DNA of 39,687 bases. It comes from Escherichia coli. Its GTDB lineage: Bacteria > Pseudomonadota > Gammaproteobacteria > Enterobacterales > Enterobacteriaceae. The stretch is taken from NCBI RefSeq assembly GCF_011881725.1, contig NZ_JAATUR010000042.1, positions 1 through 39,687 of the forward strand. Reading direction: 5' to 3'. Shown here in pieces: positions 1-6,249 of the stretch (the first letter of the stretch is position 1; each line of letters starts with the position of its first letter). The notes below the pieces were generated by a model. The model was not told where the DNA came from. It made no database searches and saw nothing but the letters and a program-made list of their open reading frames with translations. The position numbers and the translations under genes were made by a program.

Positions 1-9
1 CTTTCTACA

Positions 10-288
10 TCAGGCCTCGAAGAATTCGCCGTTCTTCGGGGCTTTTTCTTTTGTCAGCATTCTTGCTACTTTCTTAGCCAGTTCCGCCAACTCCTCGTCT
101 TCAACACCCCATTCAAGAACAGCAAGAAGCATTCCCATTTTGGGGATGAAGCTGTCTTTCCATCGCGAAATTTGCGATTCATTAATCCCTAACGCGTCGG
201 CAACCTTTCGCTGACCACGTACAGCAATTCGATTCAGGATGTTGCTTGTAATTGCATTCGCTTTCTTGCGAGTACTTGTAAGTTGCAT
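10..288 (-). CDS. cII: Phage transcriptional activator CII
   Basis: A 92-residue CII-family protein. In lambda, CII tetramers bind TTGC-N6-TTGC repeats and activate PRE, PI and PaQ to establish lysogeny. The helix-turn-helix lies near residues 25-47 and includes ESQISRWK, and the following LLAVLEWGVED segment is shared with lambda CII. The N-terminus and the C-terminal tail (ending EFFEA) differ from lambda. An upstream in-frame ATG at 348 is possible, but the ATG at 288 follows the AAGGAAATACTTACAT leader, which matches the lambda cII leader. The gene lies downstream of cro in the early right operon, and O should follow to the left, outside the window. A candidate PRE overlaps its 5' end. 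Confidence 0.9.
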   Translation of the reverse strand: MQLTSTRKKANAITSNILNRIAVRGQRKVADALGINESQISRWKDSFIPKMGMLLAVLEWGVEDEELAELAKKVARMLTKEKAPKNGEFFEA

Positions 289-298
289 ATGTAAGTAT
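242..298 (+). promoter_or_regulatory. Candidate PRE promoter with CII boxes
   Basis: Inside and just before cII, reading toward cI. TTGC at 266-269 and TTGT at 276-279 are separated by six bases. A 17-bp spacer (276-292) leads to AAGTAT at 293-298, the same -10 hexamer as lambda PRE. A perfect TTGC-N6-TTGC also lies at 242-255, one to two helical turns upstream. A PRE transcript would be antisense to cro and would supply CI during establishment. The assignment is by spacing and lambda precedent. Confidence 0.6.
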
Positions 299-367
299 TT
301 CCTTAGATAACAATTGATTGAATGTATGCAAATAAATGCATACACCATAGGTGTGGCTTAATTTGAT

Positions 368-399
368 GCCCTTTTTCAGGGCTGGGATGTGTAAGAGCG
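368..399 (-). promoter_or_regulatory. nutR antitermination site (boxA + boxB)
   Basis: On the minus strand the boxA CGCTCTTACA (399-390) is followed by the boxB hairpin GCCCTGAAAAAGGGC (382-368), with a five-base loop. Both match lambda nutR as remembered. The site lies between cro and cII, where lambda has nutR/tR1, and fits the lambda-type N encoded at 1960. Confidence 0.9.
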
Positions 400-407
400 G
401 GAATGTC

Positions 408-623
408 TTAAGCGGCTTTGTGTTCCGGCGGGAACACGTCATCAAGACTGACTTTTGCGCCTAACTTGTTTAGGCACTCAACAAGAGCACGGCATGTTTT
501 AAGGTCTGGGAAGCGACGACCAGATTCCCAATGTCCGATAGCTCCCTGTGTGCATCCAACTGCCTTAGCAAGTGTTGTTTGAGAGATATTCAGTGACTCT
601 CGATATTTTCGTAGGTTGCTCAT
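408..623 (-). CDS. cro: Phage Cro-type repressor
   Basis: A 71-residue helix-turn-helix protein, first gene of the early right operon, expected to repress PRM and PR. The ATG at 623 is chosen because GGAGGG (632-627) precedes it; the longer reading frame runs back through the promoter. The HTH spans about residues 13-35, and its recognition helix reads TQGAIGHWESG. That is almost the same as TQGGIGHWLRG in the divergent CI, as expected when both bind the same operators. It is not lambda, 434 or P22 Cro by sequence. Confidence 0.85.
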   Translation of the reverse strand: MSNLRKYRESLNISQTTLAKAVGCTQGAIGHWESGRRFPDLKTCRALVECLNKLGAKVSLDDVFPPEHKAA

Positions 624-649
624 ATGCCCTCCATAGTAACCATGAAACA

Positions 650-678
650 ATAATACGATATGTACTTTTAGAATGCAA
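650..678 (-). promoter_or_regulatory. PR promoter
   Basis: On the minus strand the -35 is TTGCAT (678-673), followed by 17 bases and the -10 TATTAT (655-650), upstream of cro. The spacer and -10 are covered by operator OR1 (652-666), so repressor bound there would block RNA polymerase. Confidence 0.75.
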
Positions 679-725
679 ACAAAAAATACATCTTGTGCAT
701 GGATGGTTTTAGTACAGAGCGTAAT
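652..725. promoter_or_regulatory. Right operators OR1, OR2, OR3 and PRM region
   Basis: Three related 15-bp imperfect palindromes are read here. OR1 is AGTACATATCGTATT on the minus strand (666-652). OR2 is TGCACAAGATGTATT on the minus strand (699-685). OR3 is AGTACAGAGCGTAAT on the plus strand (711-725). Centres are 33 and 26 bp apart. OR3 overlaps a TAATAA -10 (722-727) placed so that PRM transcription would begin at or next to the cI ATG (735), giving a nearly leaderless mRNA. The poor -35 is normal for an activated PRM. Sites were found by matching to the PL operators, not by experiment. Confidence 0.65.
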
Positions 726-734
726 AATAAGGGT

Positions 735-1394
735 ATGAAAATGAAATGGTATGAACTGGCTAGATCCAGAATGAAAGAGCTCGGCATAACTCAAGAGAAG
801 TTAGCTGAAGAGCTTGGTATGACGCAGGGTGGAATTGGTCACTGGTTGCGCGGATCTCGTCATCCATCTCTTGACGAGATTGGTGTGGTGTTTAAATACC
901 TTGGTATTGATAACGTCTCATTCAACCACGACGGTACATTTTCACCTGTTGGCGAATACTCATCTGCCCCCGTTAAAAAACAATATGAGTACCCTGTTTT
1001 TTCTCATGTTCAGGCCGGGATGTTCTCGCCTGAGCTTAGAACCTTTACCAAAGGTGATGCGGAGAGATGGGTCAGCACAACCAAAAAAGCCAGTGATTGT
1101 GCGTTCTGGCTTGAAGTTGAAGGTAATTCCATGACCGCGCCAACAGGATCCAAGCCAAGCTTTCCTGACGGGATGTTAATTCTCGTTGACCCTGAGCAGG
1201 CTGTTGAGCCAGGTGATTTCTGCATAGCCAGACTTGGTGGTGACGAGTTTACCTTCAAGAAACTGATCAGGGATAGCGGTCAGGTGTTCCTACAGCCACT
1301 AAACCCGCAATATCCAATGATCCCATGCAATGATAGCTGTTCCGTTGTAGGGAAAGTTATCGCCAGCCAGTGGCCTGAAGAGACATTTAGTTAA
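735..1394 (+). CDS. cI: CI-type prophage repressor (LexA/S24 fold)
   Basis: A 219-residue repressor that maintains lysogeny. The N-terminal HTH (about residues 18-40, TQEKLAEELGMTQGGIGHWL) is unlike lambda CI. From about EYPVFSHVQAG (residue 85) to the end it is nearly identical to the lambda CI C-terminal domain. The RecA-stimulated cleavage bond is Ala94-Gly95, with nucleophile Ser132 (EGNSM) and Lys175 (FTFKK), equivalent to lambda A111-G112, S149 and K192. So it should be SOS-inducible and cooperative like lambda CI but bind different operators. The ATG at 735 fits the PRM -10; 741 is an alternative. No rexAB follows. Confidence 0.92.
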   Translation: MKMKWYELARSRMKELGITQEKLAEELGMTQGGIGHWLRGSRHPSLDEIGVVFKYLGIDNVSFNHDGTFSPVGEYSSAPVKKQYEYPVFSHVQAGMFSPELRTFTKGDAERWVSTTKKASDCAFWLEVEGNSMTAPTGSKPSFPDGMLILVDPEQAVEPGDFCIARLGGDEFTFKKLIRDSGQVFLQPLNPQYPMIPCNDSCSVVGKVIASQWPEETFS

Positions 1395-1424
1395 CAGCCT
1401 CACCACTCTAAAGCACACAACAAT

Positions 1425-1456
1425 AACCCGACCTTAGTGTCGGGTTTTCTTTTTCC
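1425..1456 (+). terminator. cI terminator
   Basis: An 8-bp stem AACCCGAC (1425-1432) / GTCGGGTT (1439-1446) with a 6-base loop is followed by TTCTTTTT. It lies just after cI and before the leftward operators. Confidence 0.85.
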
Positions 1457-1473
1457 AAAATATAAACCCATTA

Positions 1474-1548
1474 AATACAAAGCGTTATAAAAAACCAACT
1501 ATATTTAGAACATTTTGTATTGACTCGATAAAGTACAAATCGTACTAT
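1474..1548 (+). promoter_or_regulatory. PL promoter with operators OL1-OL3
   Basis: PL has -35 TTGACT (1520-1525), a 17-bp spacer and -10 TACTAT (1543-1548), and drives the N operon. OL1 is AGTACAAATCGTACT (1532-1546), a near-perfect palindrome covering the spacer and -10. OL2 is AGAACATTTTGTATT (1507-1521), overlapping the -35. OL3 is AATACAAAGCGTTAT (1474-1488). Centres are 25 and 33 bp apart, mirroring the right operators. Consensus is AGTACA-N3-CGTATT. Confidence 0.7.
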
Positions 1549-1587
1549 TTAGCCATCAGCAGGACGCACTAACCACCATGAAGGTGA

Positions 1588-1618
1588 GGCTCTTAAAAAT
1601 TAAGCCCTGAAGAAGGGC
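1588..1618 (+). promoter_or_regulatory. nutL antitermination site
   Basis: boxA GCTCTTAAAAA begins at 1589, followed by boxB GCCCTGAAGAAGGGC (1604-1618). It matches lambda nutL and sits about 50 bp after PL. N is expected to bind the boxB loop. Confidence 0.92.
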
Positions 1619-1635
1619 AGCATTCAAAGCAGAAG

Positions 1636-1770
1636 GCTTTGGGGTGTGGTGAAGGGTTCATGGATGGGAATATGTCGCACGTAAAGCGGCGAGGCCTGCG
1701 GAACTATTGCCGAATTGAAGTCGGCCGAAGCAGGTCGAAATGGGTCTCCCACCTACCACACCACCAAAGC
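1636..1770 (+). promoter_or_regulatory. RNase III leader hairpin of the N operon
   Basis: The arms GCTTTGG+GGTGTGGT (1636-1650) and ACCACACC+A+CCAAAGC (1755-1770) form a 15-bp stem with one bulged A and a 104-base, partly structured loop. In lambda the equivalent stem hides the N ribosome-binding site until RNase III cleaves it. The arms and the adjacent TAACTGACAGGAG are lambda-like, while the loop is different. The Shine-Dalgarno it would control now belongs to a 44-residue ORF, not to N itself. Confidence 0.75.
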
Positions 1771-1783
1771 TAACTGACAGGAG

Positions 1784-1918
1784 ATGAACATGAAACATAA
1801 CGAACACTTTATGGCTTGGTTGAAGTCAATGCGTGATGAAGCAAAGCGTCCTGAAACAACAATGACGCGAATCGTGGAAATCTTCTCCTGCATCAGCAAG
1901 TACGCAACCTGCCAATAA
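1784..1918 (+). CDS. Small unknown phage protein between N leader and N
   Basis: A 44-residue ORF starting MNMKHNEHFMAWLKSMRD and ending SKYATCQ. Its Shine-Dalgarno ACAGGAG (1777-1783) is the one that serves N in lambda, but the ATG at 1784 lies directly behind it, so initiation may instead use the ATG at 1790. Composition is amphipathic and Met-rich with two Cys near the end. No family is recognised. A GGCCCC/GGGGCC hairpin (1924-1940) separates it from N. It would be a very early gene, probably under the N/RNase III translational switch. Confidence 0.6.
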   Translation: MNMKHNEHFMAWLKSMRDEAKRPETTMTRIVEIFSCISKYATCQ

Positions 1919-1959
1919 CTGTCGGCCCCGCTGAGGGGCCATTTATCTGAGGATGATAT

Positions 1960-2286
1960 ATGGACTCTCAAGCACGCCGCCGCGAACGCCGCGCAGCTAA
2001 ACAGGCTCAATGGAAAGCAGCAAATCCCCTGTTGGTTGGGGTAAGCGCAAAGCCAGTTAACCGCCCTATTCTCTCGCTGAATCGCAAACCGAAATCACGA
2101 GTAGAAAGCGCACTGAATCCAATAGACCTTACGGTGCTGGCTGAATACCACGAACAGATTGAAAGCAACCTGCAACGTATTGAGCGCAAGAATCAGCGCA
2201 CATGGTACAGCAAACCACGCAGTGAAATGGGTGTGACTTGTGTTGGTCGCCAGAAAATGAAATTAGGCAGCAAACCACTTATTTGA
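1960..2286 (+). CDS. N: Antitermination protein N
   Basis: A 108-residue lambda-type N protein. The N-terminal arginine-rich motif (RRRERRAAKQAQWKAAN, residues 6-22) binds the nut boxB RNA hairpin, and the central and C-terminal parts bind NusA and RNA polymerase. Identity to lambda N is very high up to about residue 85; the tail after TWYSKP differs. GAGG at about 1950 precedes the ATG. Matching lambda nutL and nutR are both present in the window. Confidence 0.95.
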   Translation: MDSQARRRERRAAKQAQWKAANPLLVGVSAKPVNRPILSLNRKPKSRVESALNPIDLTVLAEYHEQIESNLQRIERKNQRTWYSKPRSEMGVTCVGRQKMKLGSKPLI

Positions 2287-2294
2287 GGTGAGAT

Positions 2295-2765
2295 ATGACA
2301 AAATCATGGAGCGTACCTTTTCCTGAATCAGAAACTGAACATGATGGAATGCCTGTTTTCTGGAGATTCCAAGCGACAGTTGAAGAAGATGGAATCAAAA
2401 TATTCGCACTTCAATATATAGCTTTTCATCAGACAGAGCATTATGCATGGTTGGTTCCTGCGCATTGGATTGTTAATTTTAAACCAGCACCAAATCAGTG
2501 GTTACAGGAATGGAAACAAAGGAGAAATAGATATGCAATTAAGAAAGTAGCAAAAAATGCAGAAAGATCTTTTGCATTCCCAACGAAGAAACTTGCCATT
2601 GAGAGTTTATTGCGCCGGAAGAAATACCATTTAATGAGAATCAAACAAGATTTGGCTGTTGTATCAACTCTTGTTGATGGGATGAAGAATATTGATACAT
2701 CAACACCAGATATTGAATATAACTTTGGGCACAACCAAGAAACAGAAAATTGGGTATTTTATTAG
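2295..2765 (+). CDS. Unknown early-left phage protein (156 aa)
   Basis: A 156-residue soluble protein with a good Shine-Dalgarno (GAGGTGAG, 2285-2292), nine bases after the N stop. It is rich in aromatic residues (WSVPFP, HYAWLVPAHW) with a basic middle (about residues 73-115, many K/R). No signal peptide or membrane segment is seen. It is more AT-rich than its neighbours. In lambda the corresponding slot holds ral and sieB, which interfere with restriction and superinfection, so an accessory role is possible, but no homology is claimed. Confidence 0.75.
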   Translation: MTKSWSVPFPESETEHDGMPVFWRFQATVEEDGIKIFALQYIAFHQTEHYAWLVPAHWIVNFKPAPNQWLQEWKQRRNRYAIKKVAKNAERSFAFPTKKLAIESLLRRKKYHLMRIKQDLAVVSTLVDGMKNIDTSTPDIEYNFGHNQETENWVFY

Positions 2766-2779
2766 TACGAGTAAGCACT

Positions 2780-2893
2780 GTGTATTCATTCCAACGAGTG
2801 AATACACGGAGCAATGTCGCTCGTAACTAAACAGGAGCCGACTTGTTCTGATTATTGGAAATCTTCTTTGCCCTCCAGTGTGAGGGCCTTTTT
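2780..2893 (+). terminator. tL1-like terminator region
   Basis: The stem GCCCTC (2870-2875) / GAGGGC (2882-2887) is followed by CTTTTT. The preceding ~60 bases (CAGGAGCCGACTTG...) match the DNA before lambda tL1 as remembered. A second 9-bp hairpin, GTGTATTCA/TGAATACAC (2780-2807), has no U-tract. N antitermination would be needed to express cIII and the genes beyond. Confidence 0.75.
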
Positions 2894-2959
2894 ATATGCA
2901 TACCAATAACGCTTCACTCGAGGCGTTTTCGTTATGCAATCAAACAGAAGGAGCATCCT

Positions 2960-3130
2960 ATGCAACAGTTCGCTATTGCAGGGGCGGCATCGGTTCGCCC
3001 TTTCAACCCGATTTTATCGGTACAGCATTCACGAAAAAACATTTTAACCGGAGCAGACTTTAAACAACCAAGAATGAAAAGTTTGCTCGAAAAGCTTTGG
3101 GATATTTTGAAACAACAAGGCCGTCCATGA
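2960..3130 (+). CDS. cIII: CIII-like lysogeny regulator
   Basis: A 56-residue protein in the cIII position. The start MQQFAIAG resembles lambda CIII (MQYAIAG), and an amphipathic C-terminal segment SLLEKLWDILKQQGRP resembles the lambda CIII helix. CIII peptides inhibit the host FtsH (HflB) protease and so stabilise CII. GAAGGAG (2947-2953) precedes the ATG at 2960; the longer frame from 2855 would run through the terminator region. The stop overlaps the next gene as ATGA. Confidence 0.75.
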   Translation: MQQFAIAGAASVRPFNPILSVQHSRKNILTGADFKQPRMKSLLEKLWDILKQQGRP

Positions 3131-3297
3131 GTTTTACAGATAACTGGTCAGACGAAGAATTCATTCGTCAGATGAAAGAATTAATCGGTAACGAAGGAGA
3201 TGTTCATGTCACTTGCAACCACAGTGAAGGAGAGCAAGTTACAGAGACGCATGTACACGCAGCAGGCGTTAATGTATCGCCAGAAGGGAGATCGTGA
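3127..3297 (+). CDS. Small acidic phage protein (56 aa)
   Basis: A 56-residue acidic ORF (MSFTDNWSDEEF...) whose ATG overlaps the cIII stop (ATGA), implying coupled translation. Its last 92 bases overlap the next ORF in another frame. Its role is unknown. Its place between cIII and the recombination genes is typical of small early-left phage proteins. Confidence 0.6.
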   Translation: MSFTDNWSDEEFIRQMKELIGNEGDVHVTCNHSEGEQVTETHVHAAGVNVSPEGRS

Positions 3298-3376
3298 AGG
3301 TGTTCGCGTATTTTTAAATGCGGCAAAGACTGAAGTATTAAATCAGCGTTATTTCCTTGGGCCATGTCCATTCTGA
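3206..3376 (+). CDS. Small basic phage protein in the kil position
   Basis: A 56-residue basic ORF (MSLATTVKESKLQRRMYTQQ... ending LGPCPF) with a strong Shine-Dalgarno GAAGGAG (3193-3199). It starts inside the preceding ORF and is followed eight bases later by the annealing-protein gene. In lambda the gene right after cIII is kil, which inhibits FtsZ. The pattern KGDREGVRVFLNAAK is loosely reminiscent of the Kil core (GDEKMFREAVDAYKK). The Kil identity is tentative. Confidence 0.6.
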   Translation: MSLATTVKESKLQRRMYTQQALMYRQKGDREGVRVFLNAAKTEVLNQRYFLGPCPF

Positions 3377-3384
3377 GGTGAATT

Positions 3385-4092
3385 ATGGATTTGAATAAAT
3401 TCGATGAGCCATTCAGCCCTGAAGATATCGAATGGCGAATACAGCAAAGCGGTAAAACACGCGATGGCAAAGTGTGGGCTATGGTGCTGGCTTATGTCAC
3501 GAACCGGGCAATCATGAAACGCCTGGACGATGTTTGCGGCAAAGCAGGATGGCGCAATGAATACCGCGATATTCCCAACAACGGCGGAGTTGAATGTGGC
3601 ATATCAATCAAGATTGATTCCGAATGGGTAACCAAATGGGATGCTGCTGAAAACACGCAGGTAGAAGCCGTCAAAGGTGGTCGTTCAGGTGCAATGAAGC
3701 GTGCTGCCGTTCAATGGGGAATCGGTCGGTATCTGTATAACCTTGAGGAAGGTTTCGCACAAACATCTCTCGATAAAAAGCAGGGATGGCACAGGGCAAA
3801 ACTGAAAGATGGAACAGGATTTTACTGGTCCCCTCCATCGCTGCCGGGATGGGCAATCCCAGCATCAGATAACAAACCATCACCAGAAAATACCAACCAG
3901 AAATCTCCATCGGTTGACTGCGAACAAATCCTGAAAGACTTCAGCGATTATGCGTCAACAGAAACTGACAAGAAAAAACTCATCGAGCGTTATCAGCGTG
4001 ACTGGCAATTAATGGCTGGCAACGAGGAGGCGCAGGCTAAATGCGTTCAGGTAATGAACATCAGAGTTAACGAACTAAAACAGGCGGCATAA
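3385..4092 (+). CDS. Rad52/Rad22-family single-strand annealing protein
   Basis: A 235-residue protein. Residues about 10-145 have the Rad52_Rad22 (Sak-type) pattern: WRIQQSG...VWAMVLAYVTNRAIMKRLDDV, a WRNEY strand and the GAMKRAAVQWGIGRYLY segment. Such phage proteins form rings that anneal complementary single strands during phage recombination, the role of Red beta in lambda and Erf in P22. The Pro/Ser/Asn-rich linker (about 150-175) and helical tail fit a C-terminal SSB-interacting region. It is followed directly by ssb at 4093. Confidence 0.85.
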   Translation: MDLNKFDEPFSPEDIEWRIQQSGKTRDGKVWAMVLAYVTNRAIMKRLDDVCGKAGWRNEYRDIPNNGGVECGISIKIDSEWVTKWDAAENTQVEAVKGGRSGAMKRAAVQWGIGRYLYNLEEGFAQTSLDKKQGWHRAKLKDGTGFYWSPPSLPGWAIPASDNKPSPENTNQKSPSVDCEQILKDFSDYASTETDKKKLIERYQRDWQLMAGNEEAQAKCVQVMNIRVNELKQAA

Positions 4093-4566
4093 ATGGCAAG
4101 CAGAGGCGTAAATAAGGTGATCATTATTGGTCGCCTTGGGCATGATCCAGAAATCAGATATTCACCATCAGGAACGGCATTTGCAAACCTTACAGTTGCT
4201 ACGTCAGAACAATGGCGTGATAAGCAAACTGGAGAGCAAAAGGAGCAGACGGAGTGGCACCGCGTGGTAATGAGCGGGAAACTGGCAGAAATTGCCAGCG
4301 AATATCTGCGAAAAGGCTCTGAGGTTTATCTTGAAGGCAAATTGCGGACAAGAAAATGGCAGGACCAAAGTGGACAGGATCGGTTCACTACCGAAGTTAT
4401 CGTGGGCGTTGGTGGAACCATGCAAATGCTTGGTGGCAAGCAAGGAGGCAATGAACAGTCTTCACCTCAGCGAAATAACGGTCAGCAACAAAAACAGCAG
4501 TCTCAGCAGCAGGGGAATCACAGCGAACCACCTATGAACTTCGACGATTCGGATATTCCGTTCTAG
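4093..4566 (+). CDS. ssb: Phage single-stranded DNA-binding protein
   Basis: A 157-residue SSB. The OB-fold occupies residues 1-112 (GVNKVIIIGRLGHDPE, WHRVV, YLEGKLRTRKW). A Gln/Asn-rich linker (about 115-145) leads to the acidic tail NFDDSDIPF, which in bacterial SSB docks recombination and repair partners. It starts immediately after the annealing-protein stop, giving an annealase-SSB pair. It is shorter than chromosomal SSB (178 aa) and differs in the linker. Confidence 0.95.
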   Translation: MASRGVNKVIIIGRLGHDPEIRYSPSGTAFANLTVATSEQWRDKQTGEQKEQTEWHRVVMSGKLAEIASEYLRKGSEVYLEGKLRTRKWQDQSGQDRFTTEVIVGVGGTMQMLGGKQGGNEQSSPQRNNGQQQKQQSQQQGNHSEPPMNFDDSDIPF

Positions 4567-4575
4567 GAGCTGAAT

Positions 4576-5055
4576 ATGAAAATCTGCTCAAGATGCCATC
4601 AACAGAAGGAAGAAAAGGACTTTCAAATCAGAAGAGCATCCAGAGATGGATTAACTGCCGCTTGCCGGGCTTGCCTGGCTGAATACGACAAAGAGCGCGC
4701 GGGATTGCCACATCGAGTATCAGCAAGGAGAGAATATCAATCATCGGAACGCGGCAGAGAACGGTGTAACGCAGCCAAAAAGCGGTTCATTCAGAGCAAC
4801 CCATGGAAAAGAAAAGCCCACATCATCGTGGGTAATTTTTTGCGCGACGGTAAGCTAATCCGACCACCACAATGTGAGTGCTGCGGATCAGAATGTAAAC
4901 CACAGGCGCACCACTGCGACTACAGCAAACCAACCGATGTGATGTGGCTCTGCAAGTCATGTCATGTCGAGTGGCACAAACATAACAAACCTATCTACCC
5001 AGACGAGGAACCAGTAACTCTCCCCTTCCCTCGTCACGCTATTCACGCAATTTAA
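4576..5055 (+). CDS. HNH-like zinc-binding phage protein
   Basis: A 159-residue protein with two Cys4-type zinc sites: CSRCHQQK plus CRACLAEY (residues 4-37), and CECCGSECKPQAHHCDY plus CKSCHVEWHKHNK (about 97-138). The second has the spacing of an HNH nuclease finger (AHHCDY.. then CKSCHVEWH), so DNA nicking or recombination is plausible. GGAG at 4566-4569 precedes the ATG. The enzymatic call is inferred from motif layout only. Confidence 0.7.
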   Translation: MKICSRCHQQKEEKDFQIRRASRDGLTAACRACLAEYDKERAGLPHRVSARREYQSSERGRERCNAAKKRFIQSNPWKRKAHIIVGNFLRDGKLIRPPQCECCGSECKPQAHHCDYSKPTDVMWLCKSCHVEWHKHNKPIYPDEEPVTLPFPRHAIHAI

Positions 5056-5068
5056 TCAGGAGAAAATC

Positions 5069-5365
5069 ATGCCAGCGCCTCTGTATGGTGCGGATGACGC
5101 GCGCCGCTGTTCCGGCAATTCCGTATCGGAGGTGCTGGAAAGTATCAAGAATAATCTCGACGCGTTTCTTGCTCTGCCACCAGAAACAAAAGCAGAACGG
5201 AAGTACCGACGCGATATACAACTCGCAGAAAAACAGGAAAAAGACCGAATAAACGAAACATCAATCCGACCATTCCGTAAAGCAACATATACCCACTTCC
5301 CTGAATATATCGACCCGCGCCTGCGTAATTACCGCTCACGCTATGGCGCTATCAGTAATGACTGA
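5069..5365 (+). CDS. Unknown phage early protein (98 aa)
   Basis: A 98-residue hydrophilic, charged protein with a strong Shine-Dalgarno (CAGGAG, 5057-5062). The middle (residues about 35-60) is Lys/Glu/Arg-rich and probably helical. No motif or family is recognised. It lies in the same-strand early-left operon. Confidence 0.65.
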   Translation: MPAPLYGADDARRCSGNSVSEVLESIKNNLDAFLALPPETKAERKYRRDIQLAEKQEKDRINETSIRPFRKATYTHFPEYIDPRLRNYRSRYGAISND

Positions 5366-5375
5366 GGAATTTACC

Positions 5376-5540
5376 ATGAGAGGACGTGCATACAATCCCG
5401 GCATTCTTCCGGCAGAAATGATTATTCGCCAACGCGTAAAGCCAATGCCATCGAGAGAGGAATTGCTTAAAAGAAATAGTTTCGGTTCTGTTAATGACAA
5501 CAAATATCTGAATGCGATGTGGCGGAGTGGGAAGAAATGA
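5376..5540 (+). CDS. Small basic phage protein (54 aa)
   Basis: A 54-residue ORF starting MRGRAYNPGILPAEM. The ATG at 5376 is chosen over 5343 because GAGGAA (5364-5369) precedes it. It is basic and Pro-containing, with no known domain. Its end overlaps the next ORF by four bases. Confidence 0.55.
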   Translation: MRGRAYNPGILPAEMIIRQRVKPMPSREELLKRNSFGSVNDNKYLNAMWRSGKK

Positions 5541-6019
5541 AACAAATGTCACTAATTGAGATGGATGGATTTCTGAAAGGCAAATGCATCCCAAGTGATT
5601 TAAAGGTTAACGAAACAAACGCTGAATATCTGGTGCGTAAGTTCGGTGAACTTGAATCAAAACTAGAAACGGCGTTGCGGGAGTGTCGTTCTGCTGGAAT
5701 CACGATTGATAACCTTGAGGCTAAATGCGCGAAGATGGCTGCTGAAAATACCTCGCTTAAGCAATCTGAGAAGGAATTTAATGACTTTTGTCGTGAGGAG
5801 TTTAGCGAATGGGAAGATGATGTTACTGAAACCCCAGCCACCGATGCTTTCCTGGCTGAAGTACGGGCGCAGGGGGTAGAGATGTACGCAGATAACCTCG
5901 ACAACGTAGCAGGCGACGCAGAACGAGGTGGTTTTGATTATGCCGTTAAGTTTCTACGCAGTGAAGCGTCTAGTGTACGTTTGTTCGCCGACCAGCTTCG
6001 CAAGGGAGTGCATTCATGA
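5537..6019 (+). CDS. Phage early protein with coiled coil
   Basis: A 160-residue acidic protein from ATG 5537 (GGAG at 5524-5527); GTG 5519 is an alternative. Residues about 30-80 form a predicted coiled coil (KFGELESKLETALREC...ENTSLKQSEKEF). The C-terminal part (AFLAEVRAQGVEMYA...FADQLRKGVHS) resembles the tail shared by accessory proteins of lambdoid left operons. Function unknown. The stop overlaps the next ATG (ATGA). Confidence 0.65.
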   Translation: MKQMSLIEMDGFLKGKCIPSDLKVNETNAEYLVRKFGELESKLETALRECRSAGITIDNLEAKCAKMAAENTSLKQSEKEFNDFCREEFSEWEDDVTETPATDAFLAEVRAQGVEMYADNLDNVAGDAERGGFDYAVKFLRSEASSVRLFADQLRKGVHS

Positions 6020-6249
6020 GCAACCTACTACCATGTCCATTCTGTGGCGGCGCAGCGCACGTTGCCAGCGAAGCAGATCACCCTGAATATGGCTCTGGCG
6101 GTCGATTCTATTTCGTTCGATGCGGTACGTGTCGCGCTCAATCTGGTAGCAAATATGCAGCTCCTGGAAATGACTGCGCGATTTTTTATTCAGAGGTTAG
6201 AGCTGAGTGGAATCAGCGAGCAAAGGAGGCAACCAGTGAGCGAAATTAA
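6016..6249 (+). CDS. Lar-like zinc-ribbon protein (restriction alleviation family)
   Basis: A 77-residue protein with a CPFCGG knuckle (residues 7-12) and a second CGTC knuckle (about 37-40), an aromatic FYFVRC strand between, and a WNQRA ending. This is the layout of Lar family proteins; Rac Lar relieves EcoKI restriction of incoming DNA. It overlaps its upstream neighbour by ATGA. The family is supported by motif; actual anti-restriction activity is inferred. Confidence 0.7.
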   Translation: MSNLLPCPFCGGAAHVASEADHPEYGSGGRFYFVRCGTCRAQSGSKYAAPGNDCAIFYSEVRAEWNQRAKEATSERN

